From Sipunculus nudus (lineage: Eukaryota; Annelida; Sipuncula; Golfingiida; Sipunculidae): a stretch of 64,000 nucleotides of DNA. Position numbers and translations under genes: made by a program. The DNA is taken from positions 3,457,900 through 3,521,899 of the forward strand of contig CM049322.1 in assembly GCA_026874595.1 (NCBI GenBank). The letters are read 5' to 3'. Positions within the stretch are counted from its first letter, which is position 1, and each line of letters opens with the position of its first letter. Positions 36,207 to 48,819 of the stretch are shown piece by piece. Below the pieces are notes generated by a model. That model was not told the origin of the DNA. It saw only the letters and a program-made list of their open reading frames with translations, and made no database searches.

Positions 36207-38950
36207 TGTTGAGGCCCAGATAAGAATCTGGCCCAATTTAAAACTGGGTCAGCCCAGATCAAAATTTTGATTTGGACCGGCCCAGATCAAAATTCTAATC
36301 TGGGCCAGACCAGTTTTAAACTGGGCCAGCCCAGATTATCTCGGGCGGTCCAGATTACAATCCTGTGGTGAAGACTTCAGGATTTAAATCCAGTCTGGAC
36401 TGATTTTAAACTGGGCTGGCCCAGATTAGAATTTTGATCTGGGCTGGTTAAGTTTACAATCCTGTGGTGGACTGATTTTAAACTGGTCTGGCCCAGATTA
36501 GAATTTTGATCTGGGCTGGTTAATTTTACAATCCTGTGGTGGACTGATTTTAAACTTGGCTGGCCAAGATCAAAATTTTAATCTGGGCTAGTCAAAATTA
36601 CAGTACTGTGGTGGACTAATTTTAAACTGGGCCTAACCAGATCAGAATCCTAATCTAATCTTAGGCTAGCTTGATTTTTTATGCCCCCGCCACAAAGTGG
36701 CCGGGGCATATAGTTTTACCCATGATCGTCATTCCGTCCTTCCGTCATTCCGAAATCAAACAGTTGTACAGACTTTTTTTCGCAATGCCTGCAGATATTG
36801 GCCTGATTTTTGGTGTGTGGGCAGATATAGACCAGTTACAGATCGAGTTCACGTTTCGTCCCGGTTGACCTACTTTTGACCGTTTTACGGCTCCTAAACA
36901 TAGAAAGTTTTATGAAAAATATAAATTTTCATAACAAATGCATATGTACTGACTTTTTTGTACTGATAATGACAGTTACAGATCAAGTTTGTGTTTCATC
37001 CCGGTTGACCTACTTTTGATTGTTTAACGGCTCCTAAACATAGAAAATTTCATGAAAGACAGAAATTTTTATGAAAAATGCACATGTATGGACCTTTTTT
37101 TTTACAATGCCTGCATATACTGGCATGATTTTTGGTGTGTTGCTTGATAATGACCCGTTACAGATCGAGTTTGCATTTTGCCCTTGTTGACCTACTTTTG
37201 ACCATACGACACCTCCTGAACTTAAAAAATTTTCCAAATTTTACAAATGTTTCTAATTTGCCCAAAGCGGGGGCATTCGTGTCGTTCCGACACATCTAGT
37301 ATCATCTTAAATCAGATAATACAGTAAACATTTATTCCAGATACACCATTTTGAAGGGCACAAAACACCTAATGAACAAGATCATTTAAAATATTTTAGT
37401 GAGGAAAAAGCTAACAATCAAATGTAATGTGCTTCTTTGGTAACATCTATTCTTCAAGCATGCAAGTTCACATTTGAACTTCACCTAAACCAACTACCAT
37501 AATTAATCACAGTTTAGAACATGTCAGTTCTGAGACATCTACTTGATTTAATATCAAAATTTTCAACTTAACTGAGATAATTTTCTGTTCTGAATATCAA
37601 AATAACGTGTAATATTAAATATATACATGCATAATTAAATACCAGCTTTACTCATTTATAAGTGAAGGAAAGTAATTTATCAGTCTTGATGCTCATTTGG
37701 GTGAGCAGCATGACATTGTGCCCTTACTTGGGGCTAGAGAGAGGTTACTGATACCATTACTGTAATTTATAATAGCAGAAAATCCACAGCTGAGAAAATG
37801 ATATGATTGCTGTCATTTGGCAGTCTCAAAATTAGAGGTGAACATGTGTGAAAATTTGATTAAGAATTTTATTTCAGAGGATGACAAACATGGTGGAGGT
37901 TTCACTTTGGAGTTAATAACTTTAAAAAAAGCTTATCTAATAACTGATAACTAATCTAAATTGAAGATAGTTAAATGCTGCAATACAAATATTCTCTACC
38001 TTCAATATAGTTAAAATGCTGAGTTGGTGAATATTTTTCCCACTGTTCTATCTAAATACATTATGATCTTGTTAATAATTCACACAAATTAGCCAATATT
38101 GACCTAATTTATGTACACTAGATATATATTTTTAAAATTTCAATGACTTGTGTTCAGGTATCTTAATAGATGTATCAGGGCCTTCTTTCCTTAATATGTA
38201 GTATGTTGTTAGTTCTAGGTCCAATGTACTAACAATATTGGGAAGGGGGGGGGGGGATACAGAGCAAAAACCAACTTATGATAAATAACTTTAAATAACA
38301 AATAAAATTTTGAATTAACATTGAATAACATATATATATTAATAATTATTGATTAAATTTGGATTTAGTTTGTTTTAATTAATGCACATGTTTTGCAAGC
38401 TATGTTTGTAGTTTTTATCTGTAAAATACCAATGTCTAACATAATTATTTTATAATTATATTTTGGACATTTCACATAAGAGGTAAAATTACAAAAATAT
38501 GACAGGAGTCCAACCAATGATATTTTCATAGAAAATGAAATAAATTCATAAAATATTTATAATTGCTGACGCACAAAGTTTTACAAATTCTTTGAATTGA
38601 ATAAAGGGCAGCTAGGTAAACAGTGTGTAATTGAAGCCACCCTAGGAGGAGATAGGAATCTGATCTGGGCAAGTCCAGTTTAAAATCAGTCTACCACAGG
38701 AATGTAAACCAGATTAAAATTCTAATCCAGGCTGGCCCAGTTTAAAATCAGTCCAGACAAGATTTAAATCCTGAAGTCTTCACCACAGGATTGTAATCTG
38801 GACCGGCCCAGATCAAAATTTTAATCTGGTCTGGCCCAGTTTAAAACTGGTCTGGCCCAGATTAGAATTTTGATCTGGGCCGGTCCAAATCAAAATTTTG
38901 ATCTGGGCCAGACCAGTTTTAAATTGGGCCAGATTCTAATCTGGGCCTCG

Positions 38951-38953
<3 letters not shown>
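36207..38953. mobile_element. Foldback-like element with long sub-repeated inverted ends
   Basis: The left arm 36207-36658 and right arm 38641-38953 are inverted copies built from GATCTGGGCC, CCCAGATCAAAATTTTGATC and AATCCTGTGGTG motifs; the left arm has extra tandem units. Ends are TGTTGAGGCCCAG and CTGGGCCTCGACA, both abutting TATATA. The 2 kb centre has no ORF of note. Long inverted arms with internal direct repeats fit the foldback class. Confidence 0.8.
36678..37300. mobile_element. Nested repeat with TGCCCCCGC/GCGGGGGCA ends
   Basis: Starts ATGCCCCCGCCACAAAGTGG and ends AAGCGGGGGCATTCGTGTCG. Inside, a block containing CCCGGTTGACCTACTTTTGA is repeated about three times (near 36860, 36999, 37180). 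The type is common in mollusc genomes as I recall. Confidence 0.65.
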
Positions 38954-38986
<33 letters not shown>

Positions 38987-39993
38987 TATATATATATGGG
39001 CCAATTGCGCTAAATCTGTACATGACAGTGTCTGAGGTTAAAGAAAGAAAAATAAGGCTGTTTGTCAGGCAGTTACTAATTAAGAATATCACAGATGATG
39101 CAGACAGTAACATCCATCACATTTTAGTGTGATAGAAAAGATGTTTCTATCCACTTGCAGCAAATTATGGGCCAGTTTGTCCCACCTGTAACATGTCCAT
39201 AGTTAAACCCATAAGTTTTATGACCATGAAAACCTCAATAATGAATTTAAAAAGTGTAGTAGGGCTGAAAGTTCACATCGGTTCTCCACCAATGTGTTAC
39301 AACGGGGAATTAGGGGAGTTCTTCCCTGGCCATAACACAGTCACACGGCGCGTCAGGTGAATAACTGAGACAGTCCAAGTTGGATATTGTGCTGTTTTAT
39401 TTCCAGTTGTCTTGGTTTACATGTTGATGATGGCGTGGGTCTGTCTGCCAGTTCCCAGCCCAACACAGGATTTTGTATCAGTATTACTACGTCACAAACC
39501 TTTACATCATCTTACACTTTTTCTATTGGATATTGGATATGTGTCATTATGACATACCTGAATGTTTAGATAACCATATATGGCTTCGGCTTTCGCCTAC
39601 GCACAAACTTTTTCCTTGTTTTACCTAAAACTCATGTAATATCATTATATTCCTGTCATTAATATATTCAGGGTACCTATTTGTTTCCTGATCAATTCTG
39701 TGTGACCCAGCTACTTACTGACTCACTTTTGGTACTGTTTTCCTGTCCTCAATTACTGCCTTATGCGTTGGCCGGTATTCACCGTACCTTTGACTTTTAT
39801 ATCATTTTACACTGTCCTCCAGATCTAAACCTGGCTTCTGCTGATGCCTATTTTAACAGAATCTATTTTGGCTTACTTGATTAAGTTTACATTCACATGG
39901 CTATAACAATTATACCAGTCTATAGTAATCACTGGTTGTCTGCATTCAGAATTTATGTCCATTAAAATACTCATTAATCAGCTTCTTTTCTTA

Positions 39994-41031
39994 TGCTACG
40001 GTCACAATATGAAACTGCCGCCTGCCGATTTTTAGACATCGGCGGATTCTTAAAGTTACATGCCGCCGGCCGATTTTTTTTGCAAATCGGTGCGAGTGGT
40101 CATAAATAACTGCCAGTAAAAGGCCGCCTAGCGGGCTCCAGGCGGCCCAAGGCAGTGTCTAAGTTCGAGGGGGTGTGTGACGTCATCAGGGTGTTGGCCG
40201 GTGGCAGTTAGGCGACAGGCCGGCAGCCGTCAGATTTTACCTGCCACCTCCCGGTGACCTGGCGGACACCGGCCATTTACACCTGCCACCGGCCAACGAT
40301 CGGGCGTTCTAATTGCCACCGGCCGGCGCCCGCCCGATAATCTGACGGCGGCAGTCTGGTTCCCGGTTGGATATATAAACCTAGATTGCTCTCGTATCAC
40401 TACAAAGTGTACCATCAACCATTTATTATCAACCATTTTCCATCAACCATTATTATCAACCATTTCCTTCCAACAAGATGCCCTCTAAAGGCGAGGGAAA
40501 GGACAAGGGGCCAGCCCCAAAGCGAATATGTTGTATGGTAGATGGCCTCGGATTTATATTCAGGGGTCCGGGAGTCTGCACTCGGCAGATCGCCGTCCTG
40601 CGACCTACCAACACCAACAGCCGCCTCCCAGCTGCATTTCAATCTCCGCCCTGCCACCGGCAGATATTTTGAAATCGTACGGTGGCATGTCGGTAGCATA
40701 ACGGCAGCAGGCCGGATGCTAGAGAGTGGCAGTTAGATCCTACCGATCGCCGGCCGAAAAAGAAATCGCGCTGCCGCCCGCCTGCCGCTTGACAGCCATC
40801 GCGCGACTAGAAATGCGCCCGGCCGGCGACCTGACGACTGGCATAATTGGAAAAAATCGGCCGGTGGCAGACAGAATTTTAACTTTTTCTTAAAATTTCA
40901 GCGGCGTCCTAGCGGCGTCTAAAATGCCGACTGCCGATTGTGCCTGCCACCGAGCTGCCATCTGACGAATTTGAGTGAAAACTGGCAGTTACCACGCCGG
41001 CAGGCGACATTTAGTGATTTGTGACCGTAGC
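39994..41031. mobile_element. 1.04 kb PIF/Harbinger-like nonautonomous element
   Basis: Perfect inverted ends TGCTACGGTCACA (39994) and TGTGACCGTAGCA (ending 41031), each next to TTA, the target duplication type of PIF/Harbinger. It is GC-rich against its surroundings and full of CTGCCACCGGC-like motifs. It is nested in the 4 kb element. Confidence 0.75.
40370..40672 (+). other. TATA box and short ORF start inside the Harbinger-like element
   Basis: TATATAAAC at 40370 is followed by repeated ATCAACCATT and then ATG at 40478, encoding MPSKGEGKDKGPAPKR and about 48 more residues. This could be the promoter and first codons of a deleted transposon gene or captured host exon. Not recognised. Confidence 0.35.
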
Positions 41032-42991
41032 ATTAACCTATATGCTAACCGACATATGGAGATCGAAATCCAAACACCTGTCTTACAATGGTAGACAATG
41101 CGTTGGTACACCAATTTAGGCTATTATCATTTCTCTCTGTCGCTCTATCTGTCTTTCCATCTGCTAAACTGGTAACTGATCTTATGTGTACCAAAATATT
41201 GCGTTAAAATCAGTAATTAATTATAATAGATATTAACACCTCTTACCACATAACAGTACCTTGGATACAGAAATCCAAAACTTGGATTTTGGTACCTATT
41301 ATGATGTCTTGGTCAAAATAAAATATTTTTTTTGTCCCACCCGTAACAGGTAGTGCTGCAATTGTCATGATTATTAACCAAGAACTGCCTTTTGTGTTAC
41401 ACTGACCAGAATAGAAGTGAGATTAATATTTCATATGTGTCTGGGGTACATGTATGTAACTCTAACAAATCAGAATCAAGTGTTTCATCCAAAAAGGTTG
41501 GTATCGTCAATCATAACTGTCCCACCCGTAACAGTGGAATAGCAGTGTGAAATTAGAGAATAGATAAACCTTAAACCTTTATACAGAAAAGCACAAACCT
41601 GAACTGTTTTGTCATGCCTAATTTGTATGTCAGTCCTTTGAATTTATTATACAGCATATCAAAGATACATCATTTTGTCCCACCCGTAACATGTCCCACC
41701 AGTAACATTGTCCCACCCGTAACAAGGCAAAGAATATTGCTTGCTGCAGATTAAATAAGATTTAACAACTCTGATGGTATCTTCTTCCACTCATTTTTAA
41801 GTTAATACTATACTTTTAATATATGTTTTAATGTACTTTTTAGGCCTTCGTTGGTTAATACTTAAGATTTTCAGGAAGGATTTATCATATTATTATTTAT
41901 TTATATTTAATATCTAAAATTTTCTTTCACTGGATCAACCTAGATTTAATTTCATTTATTATGTTTTCCACTTATAGATTATTTAAATCATTTAAAATAT
42001 AACCAAATAATAAGGGTAAACTGCAGATAATGACAGATGTTTTAGTAAAGTAGTTGATAAAGACATATAACAGTGAAAGGTAACACTAAAGGCAGATATG
42101 GTCAATAATGGCAACATGAATGGTATGAATTCTAAAAAGAAACTTGACAAAATTGAAAGGTAGGGAAAACATGAGTACATTTATTTAACATATTCTGTAC
42201 TTTAACAGTGCTTCATGGACTGTACTAATCTAAGCATATTTTAAGTAATTATTTCAAAGAGTATCCATGCAGGGTTATTTTTTTTTTTAAATTAACGGCT
42301 GCAGCTTTTCATCAGAATAACAGAATGACTGTGCAGATTATTTTATAGCATTTTCTCACCATAAAATCATTAATAAAGAGGAATATTAAAACATACCTGT
42401 TGTAAAAGTAAATAGCATCACCAGTCTTTGTCCCACCCGTAACGGTCCTCCATAGACTTTCTTTTTGCAAATTTGACAAATTCCTCACATTATATTCTAA
42501 AAAGAAATATACTGTGCCTTGATTTTCAATAGTCCATGGCATATTTTGGGTTTGTGACTTGTTTTATTGTCTTGTTAATGTATAAATTTGATGTAAATAT
42601 TAATTAAAACTGTATTTCTATCAAATATCCCACTCGTAACATTTTTATAAATCTAAACATATTTAATAGTAAGACTATTGAGTTGAACTTTTTCTACCTA
42701 TCAGGTGTCTCATTGCCCCAGGTACATGCAAGTTAAAAGAAAGTTCCCATCAAGTAAATCCTGGGACCAGCAAAGTGAAACATTCTGTGTGTTACCAGTG
42801 GGACAGATTATGATGCCTTTATAATATTGATTTATCATTATCTAACCATAGAGGAATGTGGGAGATGGGAGATTTCTGAGATAATTATATCAGATTATGT
42901 ACATGTATAAAAGATAAATAATTAAGATTTCTGTTACAATAAATTTGGTGTTACGGGTGGGACATAATGTACAGAAATATCGCAATTTGGC

Positions 42992-42999
<8 letters not shown>

Positions 43000-43047
<48 letters not shown>

Positions 43048-43330
43048 TGAATAGGGAAAGAATGGTCAGGTGGTCAACTATATGTGGTACAGAAGCTAAT
43101 GCAGATGTACAGATGCACAAGGATAAAATGATGCTACTGCTGTGAAGATATCATGATGTTGAATCAATGATAATAGGATGAGTATGTTAGTCTGGTAGAA
43201 TGATATGCTGATGTATATGTGAGTTTAAGTTGTGTATGAGAAGACTATGTGTCATGATATTGGTGTCAGGATTAAATAAATGCGTTGATGAGATGAGAAT
43301 AAAATATTACTATTGCAACAAAATTATAAT
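43000..43330. other. TA microsatellite and plain AT-rich intron
   Basis: (AT)n runs from about 42995 to 43045, followed by AT-rich DNA with no supported feature. Confidence 0.5.
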
Positions 43331-44176
43331 GTTATTGTGAGGGACCTAAAAGCTGTGATGTTAGGGGATCATGATGATGGTGGTGAAATGATAAATATGT
43401 TTGTTTGGAGATACAATGATGATGCTAATGTGAGGACACAGCACAAGTTTGATGATGATGTTTGTGTGAGGACACAGTGATGTTGGTGTGATGATAAAAT
43501 TATGACACTGGTGTGAGGACACTGTGATGATATTGATGTGGGGACACACTTCTAAAAATCTGTTCCGAAACTTTTCAGCCAAATTGTTCAGTATTTCACA
43601 GAAATGATTCCTGGAACAATCTGTCTCAAGTTTGTTCTAATGGCTAAAGTTTGGTGATTTTTAGTCGAGTTACAGGAAGTTGAACTTCATATCGAAAATT
43701 GAGGTATGGGTGGCCCCACCTGCATCAACCTTTTCTGTACATGGGTCATCAGTCATCAGTACATTAATCCATAATTTCTCAGGAATCGCGGTATAACTAG
43801 CATCCCCAAATTTTATGCAAAAACCTGTCACTATCAAATGTTATGGGTTTGAGTGTTTATCGGAGCCACCTGCATTAACTTGCATTTTATCGGAGAAAAA
43901 GCTAAAAAGCCTTTGAAAATCATCTTCTCAAAAATGATTCAGCCAAATGGTTCAATTTTACACATAAATGATCCCAGAGACCAAATCTCTAGTTTGTTCA
44001 AATGGTTTTGGTTTGATGAATTTTGGCCGAGATCGTGAATTAGAAATTAGTTATTTGGCAAGTAAGCATACTGACATAACAATCTCAGAAACAATAGGAG
44101 CTAGGATCACTAAATTTTGTACAAATGTTGGTCACATGACTCATATATGAAATTGCAGTTTTTGTCTTTTTACAGT
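43331..44176. repeat. Degenerate GATGATG/GTGAGGACAC repeats and dispersed repeat copies
   Basis: Short GTGAGGACACAGTGATG-type units at 43331-43560. After that two loosely similar blocks (GCCAAATTGTTCAG near 43579 and GCCAAATGGTTCAATTTTAC near 43942) belong to a dispersed repeat also seen near 45003. No gene. Confidence 0.5.
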
Positions 44177-44228
44177 CAGAAACCTTGTAATTTTAGCCAC
44201 TTTCAGCTTTAAAATGTTTTATGATGAA
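44177..44228. repeat. Left direct repeat flanking the NLR fragment
   Basis: Begins CAGAAACCTTGTAATTTTAG and ends ATGATGAA; matches 44944-44995 with one T/C difference. It looks like a duplicated target segment. Confidence 0.85.
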
Positions 44229-44943
44229 CAAACAAGACATCATTTTCTCAAGACCCCCCCCCCCCCCCCCCACGTGAGACTGTCGCTCTCTGTGTCAACA
44301 ACTTGTACGTTTCCCGGGAGCCGCACGTGTGTGAACTAAGTGACTCCGAGAGTTCACAATATATACAATAAAAATTACACTTCAGAGGACAGATCTTCAT
44401 GGTACAGTGAGGATCCTTGTAAACTCTTTGGTCCAGTGTTGTTTTATTTTTGTCAGAACCAGTGAAGTGTCCTGGCCGCTGTAGCTCCACGGAGGTCATC
44501 ATGTACAGATGACCTGAATGTAAACATCAGACTGGTCATGTTTATGTCAGGATTATTACTGTTACCAGGATTTATAATGGATTACTATTTGAACAGTTCT
44601 GTCATGGCAGTCTTAGGTAAGTTAAAGTTTTGTTAATATATCACCAGCTTCAGATCAGGACATATTATTGCCAGCGTCTGTTTTATTTTCTCTCTAAGAC
44701 GGTCAGATATTTCATCGTTAGCTGACAGATCTAGTGTCCTGAGACCTGACAGTTTTTCAGTTCTGTTTACCAGATCCTCCATGTTGTCATCCAAGTCTTT
44801 ACATTGTACCTCGAGGTTGATGAGTTTATGACAGTCTAGTAGTTTGTCCAGCACAGACCAGAACTCCTGTGATGTGAGGTAGCAATGACTGAGTGTTAGA
44901 GTAATGAGATTTGTGTCAGACAGACATTCTGTTAGTGAGTTGA
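44229..44943 (-). pseudogene. 715-bp fragment of the NLR terminal exon and 3' UTR inserted in the receptor intron
   Basis: The minus strand reads the last LRRs (LITLTLSHCYLTSQEFW, then LINLEVQ, then GLRTLDLS) in an open frame from 44943 to a stop near 44633. It continues into the same 3' flank as the other two copies, including the poly-G tract at 44255-44271. It is flanked by 52-bp direct repeats (44177-44228 and 44944-44995) that differ at one base. NACHT and upstream LRRs are missing. It lies in the 28.6 kb intron of the receptor gene in the same orientation. With no NACHT and no acceptor, it is most likely a dead fragment. Confidence 0.85.
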
Positions 44944-44995
44944 CAGAAACCTTGTAATTTTAGCCACTTTCAGCTTTAAAATGTTTCATGATGAA
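44944..44995. repeat. Right direct repeat flanking the NLR fragment
   Basis: Second copy of the 52-bp segment at 44177-44228. The first three to five bases (ACAG) overlap the NLR sequence, so the exact breakpoint has short microhomology. Confidence 0.85.
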
Positions 44996-45399
44996 ATTGT
45001 CAAGCTGAATGGTTTAATTTTTTACAAGAATATTCTAGGATAGGGTTTTTTTTTAATTGTATTAGAATAGGTTGCGTTCATTGATTTTTGGTAGAGTCAT
45101 AGAAAGCTTAAGTTGGTCTTGAGTTGGTCTCCTTCTGCAAGACTGTTGCTTCAATTTATGTAACATTGCACAAAAATGATTCTTAGTTGGCCTACATTCA
45201 AGTTTACTTAAATGATTTTTGGAACAATCATTAGATCTTTATAACTGAAAGGACTGCATCTTTTATTATTCTAAACTTTTTTTATAAAAATATCTTATGA
45301 ATTCATCAGCTTAAACAAAAAGCACTCTAGTCAAAGTCTTTCAGTATGTGTAAACAGATTTAACAACAGGCCAAAATTGTTTCTGTATCTATAAATAAC

Positions 45400-46230
45400 T
45401 TGGCAGACTGCTAACTATTTCAGATTTGGCCACAGGCCAAAGGTCAGCTTGGATCTATTTATAGCACTGGCACACTGCCAACTGTATCAGATAAGGCAAC
45501 AGGTCAAGAGTTCACTCAGTGTAGCCAGGTATAGGTCAAGAGTTCACCCAATGCAGTAGCTGCATTCTATAAAAGTATAGCTTTGGCAGACCGCCCACTG
45601 CATTAGATTTGGCACCAAAGTTCAGCCTTGGTCTGTTTATAGCTTTGGCAGATTGATAACTGTGTCAGATTATGCAACAGATCAAGAGGTCACTCAGTAC
45701 AGCAAGGTACAGGTAAAAAGTTTACTCAGTCTAGCCAGGTGCAGGTCAAGAGTTCACTCAGTGCAGTAGCATGAGCCAGCTGTTTGTCACAGTTCACTCG
45801 GGACAACTGCCTTTCTCACCTAAGACTGGTCAGACCAGTGCATCAAGCTCAAGGGAAGTTTGATATATGGGCCTGATATTTTGACCTGTCTATGCATCTT
45901 TTATAGCTTTCTAAATCATGAGACAGGTGTCGCCACCTACAATCACTTTTGCACTGTGTACATGCCTGCTTATTTCTATGGAGTAATTTGATACATCAGC
46001 CTAAAATTGGGCATATTTATACATATTGGATAGCTTTATCGTGTACAGGACTGGTGGCGCCACCTACAATAATGTTTGCACAGTGTATGTCCCTGCTTAT
46101 TTCAGAGGAAGTGTTTGACATATCAGTCTGAAATTGGGCATATGTATATATATATATCTCTGATAGCTTTGTTGCATACCAGACTGGTGGTGCCAGCTAC
46201 AATCATTTTTGTGTTGTGTGCACCCATGCC
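45400..46230. repeat. Tandem degenerate blocks in the receptor intron
   Basis: 45400-45780: repeated GGTCAAGAGTTCACTCAGT and TAGCTTTGGCAGAC blocks. 45900-46230: three blocks of about 130 bases with CTACAATCA, AAATTGGGCATAT and a GGTGGCGCCACC palindrome. Confidence 0.6.
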
Positions 46231-46534
46231 AGAATTTCAGCAGTGATGTTTGTGTAATTGTTTCTGGTTCAAAATCTTTAGTACTTGAATTGTTTATATA
46301 CATGTTACACATGTACTTGAAAGTAATGGTCCAGCATTGAAGCATTATGCCTTGTGTATATCCCATTGCACAAGTTCGCATTAGGCACGTAGGCCATGTT
46401 TAAGGATACAATGAATTTGTTGGTTTTCAGATTCAGTGATATTGATGAGAGAACCATGGCAATGTTAGTTTGAAGACAATAAGCTGTTGTTATGAGCACA
46501 AGTATGATGTTGAAGTGGGGACAATGGTGTTGTT

Positions 46535-48760
46535 AGCTCAGCTAACTGTAAGTCAACTGAGGTATAGGAATGGCGCTTTGTCCGTCGTCCGTCTGGCTGT
46601 CCGTTAGCAGGGCACAACTCATAACTGCTGGACCTAGAAACTTCTAAGTGAAAATCCAGGGAAGTCAATAAAAATCTATTTGGAAACCTGAAATTAGGTC
46701 ACTGCAACCTATATCCTCCGAGCTAAGGGGCTTGTAAATACCCCCCCATAATAATAAAAAATATGATATAAAATCTTCAGTATCTTGATAATTAGTGCAT
46801 GGATTGTCATGAATCTTGCCTTGACTATTGACAATGACTAGTTTTCTCAGTTCTGGAAAAGTGGTGGCGCCACCTGTATTTTTAGCTCAGCTGACTATAA
46901 GTCATCTGAGCTATAGTCGTGGTCCATTGTCCGTCGTCCGTCTGTCCGTCCGTCCGTCCGTCCGTCCGTCCGTAGATGTGGCACGTTTTGAAACCGTAAG
47001 ACCTAGGAATCCAAAATTCAGCATAATGTTAGATGTCCCCAAGATCTCCTACCAAGCCGAAAACTGGGTCTTTGCGACTTCGTTCCTTTGAGAAATTAAG
47101 GAAAAACCTCAATTTTTTAATAAAATCCTATTTTCACACTTCAGGACTGCCTAATATCAAAACCACTCATCTGTTTTTCCTCATATTTACCATAAATATT
47201 TCTCTATATAATTCCTATGGACATGCCAGAAATTAAGTCTGTAATGTATAAATTCTTTAAGTTATGGGCCCAAACATAATGGACTTTGTAAAAAATCAGG
47301 AAAAATAATAACTCACTTAACATGGAAAATTTTGAAACTAGAGTCTATTTTCTCAAGTATATAACTATGTTTAATTAAGATTCAATTGTTAACCCAAAAT
47401 TAGATCTGAATTTTGAAAATTTTTTAAGTTATTAGCATAAATAATAAATCAGTACCTTAAATTTTGCCCAACTTTGACCATGGCACGTTTTTTACCTGTA
47501 AGCACCATTGATTTAATTTTCACAGCATGTAAACATAAATATTAAGTTTGTCTAAATCTAAAATTTGAAAATAAAAGCTTGAAAATTAAGTTAGTTATTG
47601 ATTTTTTTTCTGTAGTCACTTGCTTTGATTACAGATGCAGGGTCCCACTCCAGGTCACTGGAAGTCAGCTATGCCAGGGTTTCTGATTTGTAACAGTCAC
47701 TGGGGGAGATCCCCTGCTGTGACAGGTGTACAGTTATTCTCATATCACCACCCCAATCACACACCCCCCCCCCAAACCCAACCCACCAAGTGTTATGCGG
47801 TAATTGTTATTGTTTTCACTGTATCTCCTTAATTGTAATGCTATTTCCGATATGCATAAACTTTCCTTGAAAAAATAATGCAAGGTGTAATCCAGAAGAT
47901 GCAATGTTGTGTAATGTAGCATTTTTAAAGAAATCAATTTTCTTTTAAATGATTTTAACAAATATAATTGAACCCATCGTTATGCTTAAATTATTATAAA
48001 ATATGAAGCACATTATGGATAAATAAAGACACAATTAAAAATTGTGAAATCTAAATCAAGTATTATTTTTAGATATTTATTGTTTTGCAGATTTAAAAGA
48101 TATTTTTTTTTGTGGTAAAAAATAAATAAACATTTGTATGCATGATGTGGTGTTATCTGACAAGATTGAGATTTATGATGATGCAATTGAGAATTATGAA
48201 TCAACTTTTATATTCAGATATATATGTTAAATTGGAAATGTATAGAAATATAAACTTAAATTAGAAAATAATTGATGTGATAAAAAAATCAGGATTTAAT
48301 ACAAACATTTGTTCATTATTTTCCTGCCTCAGCAGAATTTGAGATCAGGCTTTGTTTGCCCTGTTTTATGTTGTTAATTAGCTATATTTCAACTGTATAC
48401 ATTTCATAAAAAAATACATATATATTTAATAATATATATTATACAAAAAAATAGATTCAATTGAACAAATGTGTAAACTACTGAAATGTCAACAGTTAAT
48501 CGAAAAACAAACTAATGATCATGGTAATAGTACAGATCATTAGTTCACAAACTGCTCACATGCTTTAGTTTCAACAGTAGGAAACACATGGTCAGGTCAC
48601 AAAATATTTTTTGCAACAATTTCTTGCTCATCAATACAAACCAATCATATAAACCAACCATGGCCTTTATTACCTCTTCCTCTTACACTTTATCTCCATT
48701 TGATATTATTTTAGATTTTTACCTTCAAGGTTAACGTCAGCTGAGCACAGTGACCCATAG
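46535..48760. mobile_element. Dispersed repeats with TTAGCTCAGCTGA starts
   Basis: Two heads (46535 and 46880) read TTAGCTCAGCT(A/G)ACT then GTCCGTCGTCCGTC; the second has a (GTCC)n run at 46938-46972. A matching outer end CAGCTGAGCACAGTGACCCA lies at 48738. The start is the reverse complement of the CAGCTGAGCTAAAA end at 239 and 60330. No coding capacity seen. Confidence 0.6.
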
Positions 48761-48819
48761 GTCCCTTGTTTTGTTATTTTAACAAATATTTTAAAATTTA
48801 TTTTTTCCAGCTGTTATTA

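Larger units (their letters stand above)
38991..42998. mobile_element. 4 kb TIR element carrying many GTCCCACCCGTAACA motifs
   Basis: Ends are inverted: ATATATGGGCCAATTGCGCT near 38992 and ATCGCAATTTGGCCCATATA ending near 42998, matching for about 30 bases including CTGTACAT. The motif GTCCCACCCGTAACA occurs near 41335, 41519, 41680, 41706 and 42429, with variants at 39178, 41691 and 42630 and inverted near 42787 and 42948. No transposase. (TA)n flanks both sides. Confidence 0.7.

Noticed and set aside
35552-36262. 236-residue HTDITPIPP repeat ORF
   Set aside because: Artefact of the second 32-bp minisatellite; no start context or domain.
44229-44943. Classic LINE-mediated retrocopy of the NLR
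   Set aside because: No poly(A) at the 3' side and a 52-bp flanking duplication, far longer than the usual target duplication.
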